A stretch of DNA of 64,000 bases from positions 62,001 through 126,000 of the forward strand of contig DATMFV010000093.1 in assembly GCA_035555975.1 (NCBI GenBank). Direction: 5' to 3'. The notes under the pieces are model-generated. The model worked only from the letters and a program-made list of their open reading frames with translations, had not been told where the DNA came from and made no database searches. This stretch comes from DATMFV01 sp035555975. Lineage in GTDB: Bacteria; Verrucomicrobiota; Verrucomicrobiia; Chthoniobacterales; Chthoniobacteraceae. The translations under genes and the position numbers were made by a program. Positions 1 through 7,260 of this stretch are shown here, in pieces (the stretch's first letter is position 1; every line of letters begins with the position of its first letter).

Positions 1-96
1 AAACCATGTTCGATTTTATCGACCTCGACGAAGGCCGACCGCTCCGCCAGCCGGGTGCTGATCCGCTTTAAGCCTTTCCGGCATCGGTGAATGGGG
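1..96. other. Left-edge fragment, possible end of a neighbouring gene
   Basis: Three frames stay open up to this edge. The plus frame starting at base 3 ends at TAA 69-71, the plus frame starting at base 1 ends at TGA 88-90, and a minus frame reads out of the window without a visible start codon. All have ordinary codon composition, so I cannot say which one is coding. The next downstream object is a repeat, which in this genome lies between genes, so the edge of a gene is plausible here. Confidence 0.25.
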
Positions 97-452
97 AGGT
101 TCCGGGGAATCGCGGCCCTTCAGGTCGCATGATTTTGCGGGATGGCCGGCCCCGGGGCGATGCCCGGAAGGATGGCCGGGGATTGAGCAACAGCGACACT
201 CCCTGCGGTTACCTTCACTTCCCCTCGACCCCGAACGCGATCGCAGAGCAGGGAGCGTCTTGTTTCTGCGACCCCTTTTTAGGGTCGCTTCCTTCCGCAG
301 GGCGACTTTCCGGGGGGTGGCGTGCTTCCCGCGCTTACCCCCGGCTGCCTTGGCTGGCAACCCTTCGGGTTGCTTGAGATGCCGGTCTCCCCGCTCCTTT
401 TCCACGTTTGATTCAACTTTGTTTCCCGTCCCTGCGGAGACCCAAAAGACCA
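97..452. repeat. Intergenic hairpin mosaic (diverged repeat copy A)
   Basis: This non-coding stretch starts with the same GAATCGCGGnCCTTCAGGnCGCAT block found in the repeats near 18660, 30445 and 57095, but the following hairpins have diverged. Further right are other palindromes: GACACTCCCTGC (about 193) with GCAGGGAGCGTC (about 252), GCGACCC-N7-GGGTCGC near 277-297, and GCAACCC-TTC-GGGTTGC near 357-373. Small open frames here follow the hairpins and look spurious. Bases 453-576 show nothing I recognise. Confidence 0.55.
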
Positions 453-576
453 AACTCAAGAGGATGCCATCAGCATCCTTGGTGCGTCTGAAGAAATTCA
501 CTTCGAGTCGGCATTTCCCGCCGGTGCCAACTCCCCCCGTTGCCGGATTTCCCCCTTCGCCCCTTCAACGAACAAA

Positions 577-605
577 ACCCCGTCCCTTACGAGAAGGGAC
601 GGGGT
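577..605 (-). terminator. Rho-independent terminator of the autotransporter gene
   Basis: A perfect 12-bp stem, ACCCCGTCCCTT (577-588) with AAGGGACGGGGT (594-605), has a 5-nt loop. Read leftwards it is followed by TTTTGTT. It lies about 50 nt past the autotransporter stop codon. Confidence 0.88.
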
Positions 606-653
606 CTTGTTTAACTTTCAGTCAGCTCTTGGCTGATAACGGATCGGGATTCC

Positions 654-3446
654 TTAGAAGGAGACCCGGAAACCGCCGTTCACGCTGTGCGAATCGTAGT
701 TGGTACGACCGAGTTCGCCAGTGTAGTAGGCGTAGACCGAGACGGCCGGGTTGATTTCAACCGAAGCGCCAGCGTCGAGGAGGAGGCTGTCGCGGCCGAT
801 GTCCGGTCCGTCAACGCGGAAGAGGCGATCAGCACCGGCGAAGCGAGCTTCGATCGACGGGGTCGAATCGAGGTATTCGTGCTTCCACTGGGCGCGGACT
901 TCCGGGCGGATGATCACGCTGCCGGTATCCCAGGCGTAGGAAGCCTTGAGACCCACGGTGGAGCGGAACGATTCCTGGTGCTGCTTGCGGAAGTTGAGGT
1001 TCGCAACCGAACCGCGTTCTTCGAAGCTGCCGATCCCGATGTAGGTGTACTGTGCCGAAGCAACAGGCCCGATGGTCAGGCCCCCGACGTGGACGTCGTA
1101 GCCGAGACCGAGGAGGGCGTTGAATTCGCCACCGTCGAAGTCGCCACGAGCCTGGTTGGTGCCAATGGTCGTGCGGTTCGTGCGGTAGGAGTTGTAACCA
1201 CCACCGACAGCGGCGTTCACGAAGAAGCCGTTGCTGAAGAACGAACCGTAGACACCGCCGCGACCGCCATCAACACGGACACGTCCGTTGTTGTCCCAGT
1301 CGGAAGAGGTGTGGGTGTAACCACCGTTGATACCGACCACGAAGTTTTCGCTCACGCGGTAGTCAGCACCGAGGGTGAAGCCAGCCGATTCGAAGCTCTG
1401 CCCCTGTGAATTCTGGGTGGTTTCGATGTCAGCCCATTCGCCGTGACCGGTGATGAAGAAGCCCCAGCGGCTCTGTTCGATGACCGGAGCAACGACTTCC
1501 TTCGAAACGATGCTCTTGCCATCCCAACCGGCGAGGGTCAGGCCTTCCTGCGTGTTCGCAACCGGAGCGCCATCGTAGTTGATGGTGCCCTGGGAGTTGG
1601 TCATCGCAAAACCGTTGGCGCTGAAGCCATAGGCACCGGCGCGGACGTCTTCGAGGCGGCGTTCGAGGTGAACGTTCTGGATCTGCGAGGTGGCAAACCC
1701 GATGTTGTACACCGAGGTCAGAGCTTCCGGTGAGAGAAGGCTCAGGAGTTCAGGAACGTTCTTCTTGTTGGTGTAGTTGAGGTAGGTGAAGACCTCGTCG
1801 ATCTGATTGCGCTTGGCAGCGGCGTCGAGAGCCGAAGCGACCTGGCGCTGGTTGTGGGTCAGACCTTCCAGGCTGGCGAACTTGTCCTGGTGGACCACGA
1901 GCTGAACGGCGTCGGCGGTGTAGCGGACGTCGTAGTGGAGCATCGTGTTGGAACGCAGGCCGTAGACTTCGTCAAACGCGCCGTTAACGCCGTTGACGGT
2001 GTCGATGAGGGTCAGGACATCACCACGGTAGGCGCGATCCGGGCTGCTGAGGCCGGCACGAGCGCCACCGACGATGAGAGCGCCATCGATGAAGGCTTCA
2101 TCGCCGACAACGATCTGGCCGTGGGACGGGGTGCCGCCGCGGACAGAGAGGAAGAGGGCCGATTCATCGGTCTGGGTATAGTCACCGCCGACAAACAACT
2201 GGCCAGCGTTGTAGGTTGCGGAAACCGGATCAATGCCGCCGCGGAGAATGAGGGCCGAGTCGTTGAAGACATTGCCGCCCACTTCGTTGATGGCACGGGC
2301 CACAACGACGCCGTAGTTATCGGTCGCCGCATCTTTGCGGATGATCAGGTTTTCACCAATGAAGGTGTTGCGGATCGCAGCACGACCACCTTCACGAACG
2401 ACGAGGCTTTCGACGATATCGCTGCTGGTGACGCGGGCAAAACCGTCGTCGAGAACGACGAGAGTATCGCCGACTTCGCTGTTGAAGAGAGTGGCGCGGC
2501 CATCGGCATGAACCACGAGGTCTTCACCAACGGAGCTGTTGTTGAGGATTGCGTGACCATCGGCCCACACGTCGAGATCGTCGCCGATTCCGCTGTTGTT
2601 GAGCGTCAGGAGACCATCCACATCGGCATCGCCACGGGTGGCGATGTTGGTGAGGTTGACCACCGTATCGGCGGCCACGTCGAGATCGTCACCAAAGAGA
2701 ACCCGGCCACCGAGAAGGGCGGGAGTTCCGTTGATGTCGAGGTTTCCGGAGACAACTTCGATGTCGCCGCGGAAGAAGCTGGCGTCGGTGACGTTGAGAA
2801 CGGCGTCGCCGTTCCCTGCCTTGACGATTGTGGAACCCCAGTCGCCGTTGATTTCGCCGTCCAGCGTCGTGACCGTCGTGGCAGGTGCGCCGAGGAGAGT
2901 AATCGGAGCGAGGGTAAGAGTCCCGCTGAAGCTCAGATCAATGTCAGGCGTGTGAGTTTTCGATACTTCGTTGGCGATCACGAGGGCGTTGCCGTCCGTG
3001 ACCGTAATACCCGAAGTGCCGTTGATCGAACCGTTGGCGCCCAGGACGAGAGTCCGGTCAACCCCGGTAACGAGGGTTGCGCCCGTGTAGGTGCTGTCGC
3101 TGTTGATCGTTGCGACAACGACGGCAGCCGGTCCGTCAACAGTCAGCGCGCCAGTCCCGGCCAGAACGACACCATTGATGGTGCTATTGCCGAGCAAAAA
3201 CGAAGTGTCACCAGTGATGCTGGAATCAAGTGCGGTGCCAGTCAGCACGGCATCGTTCCCAATGACGACGTTGGCGAATGGACCTTCCGGACCAACGATA
3301 TCCTGGTCGGCAAGGTAAACCTGTGCAGAAGCACCCCCGGCCATCATTGCCGAAGCGAGGACGGCAGCCGAAAGCGTGCGAATCATACGGTTCTGACGAC
3401 CAGAACCGCTCGTAGTTGGTTGTTTAAGACGTGTGGTTTTTTTCAT
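654..3446 (-). CDS. Autotransporter (type V secretion) with beta-helical passenger
   Basis: This is a secreted surface protein of about 930 residues. The start was set at ATG 3446 (MKKTTRLKQ), which gives a basic N-terminus, a hydrophobic segment (LSAAVLASAMMAGG) and an Ala-Ser-Ala cleavage site; GGGAAA lies upstream. The passenger is rich in Gly, Asn, Asp and Val. Its middle part contains about five consecutive coils of roughly 20 residues with the pattern N-S-x-[VI]-G-[ED]-x-L-x-V-x-x-D-G-x-A, as expected of a beta-helix. The last ~280 residues have alternating aromatic strands and end in Phe (GGFRVSF), typical of an outer-membrane autotransporter barrel that exports its own passenger. It is monocistronic, with a strong terminator. 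The ligand or function of the passenger cannot be read from the sequence; adhesion is a family-based guess. Confidence 0.88.
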   Translation of the reverse strand: MKKTTRLKQPTTSGSGRQNRMIRTLSAAVLASAMMAGGASAQVYLADQDIVGPEGPFANVVIGNDAVLTGTALDSSITGDTSFLLGNSTINGVVLAGTGALTVDGPAAVVVATINSDSTYTGATLVTGVDRTLVLGANGSINGTSGITVTDGNALVIANEVSKTHTPDIDLSFSGTLTLAPITLLGAPATTVTTLDGEINGDWGSTIVKAGNGDAVLNVTDASFFRGDIEVVSGNLDINGTPALLGGRVLFGDDLDVAADTVVNLTNIATRGDADVDGLLTLNNSGIGDDLDVWADGHAILNNSSVGEDLVVHADGRATLFNSEVGDTLVVLDDGFARVTSSDIVESLVVREGGRAAIRNTFIGENLIIRKDAATDNYGVVVARAINEVGGNVFNDSALILRGGIDPVSATYNAGQLFVGGDYTQTDESALFLSVRGGTPSHGQIVVGDEAFIDGALIVGGARAGLSSPDRAYRGDVLTLIDTVNGVNGAFDEVYGLRSNTMLHYDVRYTADAVQLVVHQDKFASLEGLTHNQRQVASALDAAAKRNQIDEVFTYLNYTNKKNVPELLSLLSPEALTSVYNIGFATSQIQNVHLERRLEDVRAGAYGFSANGFAMTNSQGTINYDGAPVANTQEGLTLAGWDGKSIVSKEVVAPVIEQSRWGFFITGHGEWADIETTQNSQGQSFESAGFTLGADYRVSENFVVGINGGYTHTSSDWDNNGRVRVDGGRGGVYGSFFSNGFFVNAAVGGGYNSYRTNRTTIGTNQARGDFDGGEFNALLGLGYDVHVGGLTIGPVASAQYTYIGIGSFEERGSVANLNFRKQHQESFRSTVGLKASYAWDTGSVIIRPEVRAQWKHEYLDSTPSIEARFAGADRLFRVDGPDIGRDSLLLDAGASVEINPAVSVYAYYTGELGRTNYDSHSVNGGFRVSF

Positions 3447-3949
3447 GTTCAGAGTTATATTTCCCTTGGTTTGTGTGCGTTTTCTCTCGCAGTGAGAAGG
3501 GTGAAGATTGACCTCGTCCGATCGCATTGTCGATGCAATTCTTCTGGGGAAAACCTTTCGCAGGATTGCTGATTAGTTTTTTTGTTTCGGTTTAGCAAGG
3601 ACTTTTTGCCACTTTTCCCGGGTTAATTTCGTGTTTCACCGGGTGGAAAGAGAACGGTTTGCTGGAAAGCCCGATGGAAAGGGGGTAAAAAACCTCAAAT
3701 ACCCGGTGTGAGATGACCGGATGAACGCCAAACACGGATTGAATTGAGTTCCTCGAGGCCGTTCGGAGTCCCTGGGGGCTCCGGAGGCGGCTGTTGATCA
3801 ATAAGAAGGAACGGTTAAAAGAACTAAGGTTTGGAAGGTGGGCGGTGGCCCGGCACGGTTGTAGAACGGATTTGCCCGGGAATGCAAGTGGTTTTTTTGG
3901 CGGTCCGCCGGTTTTTTCCCGAGGTCCGCGCCCCAGGGCTGCTCCGCGG
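3447..3949. other. Intergenic region upstream of the autotransporter
   Basis: I see no credible gene in these 503 bases; the 69-residue minus frame at 3592-3801 has no recognisable features. The region must carry the autotransporter promoter and the end of the lysS transcript. A hairpin CGGAGTCC-N4-GGGCTCCG lies at 3764-3783, without a T-tract. A short GGCGGTCCGCC palindrome flanked by T-runs lies near 3891-3918; its loop is too small for a normal terminator. Confidence 0.5.
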
Positions 3950-5404
3950 TCAGGCGTTCGCCCGCGCCTTCATATGCGGGAACAGGACGACATCACGGAT
4001 CGATTCCGCCCCGGTCAGCATCATGACGAGCCGGTCGATCCCGATCCCGATTCCCCCGGCGGGCGGCATGCCGTGCTCGAGCGCGGTCAGGAAATCTTCA
4101 TCGAGATTCTGCTGTTCGCCGCCGACCTGGTGTTCGAGCCGTTCGCGCTGGACGACGGGATCGTTCAGTTCGGAGTAACCGGGGGAGATTTCCTGCCCGT
4201 TGATGATCAGTTCGTAGACATCGACGCAATGCGGGTTTTCCACGTTCGCCTTGGCGAGCGGGACCAGTTCGGCCGGAACGTGGGTGACGAAGCAGGGGTC
4301 AAAGGTCTTTTCCTCCACCAGTTTTTCGAAAACGTGCTGGGTGACCTCGAAGTCGGCCATTTCAGGCGAAAGCTCGACGCCGAGCCCGGCACACCGCTCC
4401 CGGCGTTGTTCGGGCGTGAGCGCAAACCAGCCGGGGACGCGCGCCTCGATCAGTTCGTGGTAGGTGGCCCGACGCCACGGGCGGGCGAGATTGATGGTGC
4501 GGACGACCTCCCCCTCGGCATTGCGGTGTTCGATCTCGAGCGTGCCGATGACGCTCTGCGCCACGTGGGTGATCATCTCCTCGACCAGGTCGGCCATCAC
4601 TTCGAAGTCGGCATAGGCCCAGTAGGCTTCAAGCATGGTGAACTCCGGGTTATGCCGGCGCGAGATCCCTTCGTTGCGGAAGTTGCGGTTGAGTTCGAAC
4701 ACCTTGTCGAACCCGCCGACGAGCAGTCTCTTTAAGTAAAGCTCCGGCGCGATCCGCAGGTAAAGGTCCATGTTGAGCGCGTTGTGGTGCGTCTTGAACG
4801 GCTGCGCTGCGGCCCCTCCGGCGATCGCCTGCATCATCGGCGTTTCGACTTCAAGGAACCCGCGCGTTTCGAGGAAACGGCGGATCTCGCGCACGATGGC
4901 GATCCGCTGGCGGAAAAGCTCGCGCGAGGCCGGGTTGGCGATCAAATCGAGGTAACGCTGGCGGTAGCGGGTCTCGACATCGGCCAGCCCGTGCCACTTG
5001 TCGGGCATCGGCCGGAGCGCCTTGGAGAGGACGGTGAAGTTCCGCACCCGCAGCGTCTTCTCGCCGGTCCGGGTGGTGAACGCCTCGCCCTCGATGCCGA
5101 TGAAGTCGCCGAGGTCGAGCAGTTGGAAAATCTCGAACGCCTCGGGGCCGACCTCCTTGGCGTGAATGAAAATCTGGATGCGCCCGGTCGAGTCGGTCAG
5201 GTCAAGGAAATGGCTCTTGCCCATGTCGCGATGGGCGGTGATGCGCCCGGCGATCCGCTCGCAGTTCCCCTCCGCAAACCGGCCGACGACTTCGCCGATG
5301 GCCCCGCTGATGTCGAAGCGCCTGCCATACGGCGCGACACCCTTTTCCTTGAGGGCGAGCATCTTCTGGCGGCGGGTTTCGATGAGGGTGTGCGTCTCTT
5401 CCAT
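3950..5404 (-). CDS. lysS: Lysyl-tRNA synthetase, class II
   Basis: The enzyme charges tRNA-Lys with lysine using ATP in the cytoplasm. The 484 residues from ATG 5404 (MEETHTLIETRRQ) match the usual length of about 500; longer upstream starts have no ribosome site, whereas AAAGAAAAG precedes this one. An N-terminal OB-fold anticodon-binding domain (about residues 50-150) is followed by the class II catalytic core. Motif 1 is FLETRGFLEVETPMM, motif 2 is FRNEGISRRHNPEFTMLEAY and motif 3 is GIGIGIDRLVMMLTGAESIR. The gene stands alone, leftward, and is divergent from the secreted-protein gene at 5634. Confidence 0.96.
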   Translation of the reverse strand: MEETHTLIETRRQKMLALKEKGVAPYGRRFDISGAIGEVVGRFAEGNCERIAGRITAHRDMGKSHFLDLTDSTGRIQIFIHAKEVGPEAFEIFQLLDLGDFIGIEGEAFTTRTGEKTLRVRNFTVLSKALRPMPDKWHGLADVETRYRQRYLDLIANPASRELFRQRIAIVREIRRFLETRGFLEVETPMMQAIAGGAAAQPFKTHHNALNMDLYLRIAPELYLKRLLVGGFDKVFELNRNFRNEGISRRHNPEFTMLEAYWAYADFEVMADLVEEMITHVAQSVIGTLEIEHRNAEGEVVRTINLARPWRRATYHELIEARVPGWFALTPEQRRERCAGLGVELSPEMADFEVTQHVFEKLVEEKTFDPCFVTHVPAELVPLAKANVENPHCVDVYELIINGQEISPGYSELNDPVVQRERLEHQVGGEQQNLDEDFLTALEHGMPPAGGIGIGIDRLVMMLTGAESIRDVVLFPHMKARANA

Positions 5405-5633
5405 ATTCTTTTCTTTAAACAAGTGGTGCGGCCTGCAAAATGGAGCCGTCGGTTTACAGAGGGCGAACATCCAAGCGGGAAAGTGCCGGAAAGTCAAAAG
5501 TTCTGAAAAGGGGAAAGCTTTTCCAAAAAGAGTGTTGACTTTGAGGCGCGCCATTCGTAAAACCCGTCGTGGATTGACCTGCCTCGTCAAAGTGTCTGCC
5601 CCCCGAACTACGTTTAATATTTCCATTCTCTCT

Positions 5634-6623
5634 ATGAAGCGAACCCTCCTAGCTGTTTTCTCGTCTGCCATCCTCGCGACCCCTGCGTTCGCGCTGGTGG
5701 GTGGGCCTTTTGATAATAACATGTTCTTCGGGAACGACATGGCGTCGACCTACCAAGGGGTGCTGACCGGGTCCAACGTTTCCGGGATCATGATCTTCGG
5801 GACCGCCAGCGGTTCCGCCGTCGGACAGGGTTCGGCTTCGATGATCGGCGCTTACGGTTCGGCGGGGCGCGCGGTGGTTTTCGTCAACGGAAACATGGTC
5901 CGCAGCGACGTTCAGGCGGTCGCCGACTTCAGGAACCGTTCGATGAGCATCGCTCTGGAAGGTTCCGTCGGGTTTGGAACGACGGATACCGCACAGGTCA
6001 ACAAGACAACCAATGCCACGACGGTCACCAAGACCGAGGCCAAGCCGGGCACCCCGGCGAGAGACGAAATTCCCGCACGGGATGAGATTCCGGCAAGCCC
6101 GGGTTATCCGGAACAGCCCGAAATCCGGGATCCTCTCGATCCGACGATCATCCTCGTACCGTATCGCCCGGCCATTCCTCCCACTCCGTATCAACCGGCA
6201 ATCCCTTACCAGCCCGCTATTCCCGCAGTGCCGGCAACTCCGGCCAAAACGGTGACGGTCACTACGCCGACCACGATCACGACGACCTACACCCTGGACG
6301 GCGCCAGTCAGATTTCGGGCATGTTCGATGCGCGTTTTACCCGTACTTTCCCCAGCATTGAATACAGTGGCAAGGGAGAGCTGATCGTATTGACTGCCAC
6401 CGATTTTTTCGAAAACATCGATCCCGATACCCTGGAAGGCACCGCGCCTGACATTATCACGTACAGGCAGGAGTTTCCCGTCCGCATCTATGGTGTCAGG
6501 ACGGCCAGCAGCAGCCCCACCTTTGCAGGGGAACTCACTTGGAACAAAGCATCCGTGGCGACTTCAACCACTTCGGTGACCGGTACGGCGACGACCGTGA
6601 CCGAAACCGAGTCGAATCCGTAA
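5634..6623 (+). CDS. Secreted protein with proline-rich low-complexity middle
   Basis: This protein of about 329 residues has a clear signal peptide (MKRTLLAVFSSAILATPAFA). The start was set at ATG 5634, since the upstream part of the frame overlaps lysS in antisense. Residues 20-115 are Gly/Ser-rich beta-type sequence. Residues about 125-210 are low-complexity, with ARDEIP twice and repeated PYQPAIP/YRPAIP units, flanked by Thr-rich stretches. The C-terminal third looks globular and ends in another Thr/Ser-rich tail. I do not recognise the family. The stop lies 3 nt before the GTG of the pseudopilin gene, so the two are probably translated together; the protein may be exported or displayed with that pseudopilin (inference). 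Confidence 0.6.
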   Translation: MKRTLLAVFSSAILATPAFALVGGPFDNNMFFGNDMASTYQGVLTGSNVSGIMIFGTASGSAVGQGSASMIGAYGSAGRAVVFVNGNMVRSDVQAVADFRNRSMSIALEGSVGFGTTDTAQVNKTTNATTVTKTEAKPGTPARDEIPARDEIPASPGYPEQPEIRDPLDPTIILVPYRPAIPPTPYQPAIPYQPAIPAVPATPAKTVTVTTPTTITTTYTLDGASQISGMFDARFTRTFPSIEYSGKGELIVLTATDFFENIDPDTLEGTAPDIITYRQEFPVRIYGVRTASSSPTFAGELTWNKASVATSTTSVTGTATTVTETESNP

Positions 6624-6626
6624 GAA

Positions 6627-7202
6627 GTGCCCCGGGCTTCCTCCAGGAAGACAATCAAGTGGAACCCCGACGCGCTGTCGTCGGGGTTCTCTCTTTTGGA
6701 ATTGGTGATCGTCATGGCGCTGATCGGCGTGATGGCGACGCTCCTCGCTCCGTCGCTCACTCATTTCCGCAACAAGGCGGAGCGGTTGATCTGCAACGGA
6801 AATCTCCGTTCGCTGCATACGTCCCTGAACAGCTACCTCACGGACAACAAACACTGGCCCCAGGTGCCGCCGGAACTGGAGAACGAAGAGACCGCCAAGT
6901 TCTGGGTCGATACCTTGAAGGATTATGGCACGACGCCGGTCGTCTGGCTCTGCCCGAGCATCCGCAGGCTTTACAAGGAAGACCCGGCTTCGTTCAGTCA
7001 TAACCCGATCATCCATTACACTCCGGCCGAGTTCGACGAACATGAATTTACGCCGCGCAAGTGGCCCGCCATGCCGTGGGTGATGGAAATCGGTTCCTTT
7101 CATGGGGACGGAAACATGATGATCCGGGGCGACGGCGGCATTCGCGAACTCAACGAGCTGCTGCGGGAAATGGGCGACCAGTCGACCATGCCGCTGGAGT
7201 AG
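6627..7202 (+). CDS. Pseudopilin-like protein (prepilin N-terminal methylation domain)
   Basis: This 191-residue protein starts at GTG 6627. Its N-terminus carries a class-III prepilin signal: G20 cleavage residue, then FSLLELVIVMALIGVMATLL with Glu at +5. Two Cys follow, in ICNGN and VWLCPS. Such proteins are processed by a prepilin peptidase and assembled by type II secretion or type IV pilus machinery, none of which is in the window. Unlike the three later pseudopilins it lacks a clear DGHV motif, having only a weak GDGGI near the C-terminus. It forms a two-gene unit with the secreted protein upstream, 3 nt away. Its partner and role are unknown. Confidence 0.75.
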   Translation: MPRASSRKTIKWNPDALSSGFSLLELVIVMALIGVMATLLAPSLTHFRNKAERLICNGNLRSLHTSLNSYLTDNKHWPQVPPELENEETAKFWVDTLKDYGTTPVVWLCPSIRRLYKEDPASFSHNPIIHYTPAEFDEHEFTPRKWPAMPWVMEIGSFHGDGNMMIRGDGGIRELNELLREMGDQSTMPLE

Positions 7203-7260
7203 CGCTTTCCGGCTCTCCCTTTCGCGCACAAGCGCGGGGGAGCATCCTGACGCAGTCCTT

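Noticed and set aside
1854..3572. 572-residue plus frame opposite the autotransporter
   Set aside because: Antisense shadow produced by the Asp/Val/Gly-rich codons of the passenger; no signal or domain.
3592..3801. 69-residue minus frame upstream of the autotransporter
   Set aside because: No homology features, no ribosome site, composition unlike neighbouring genes.
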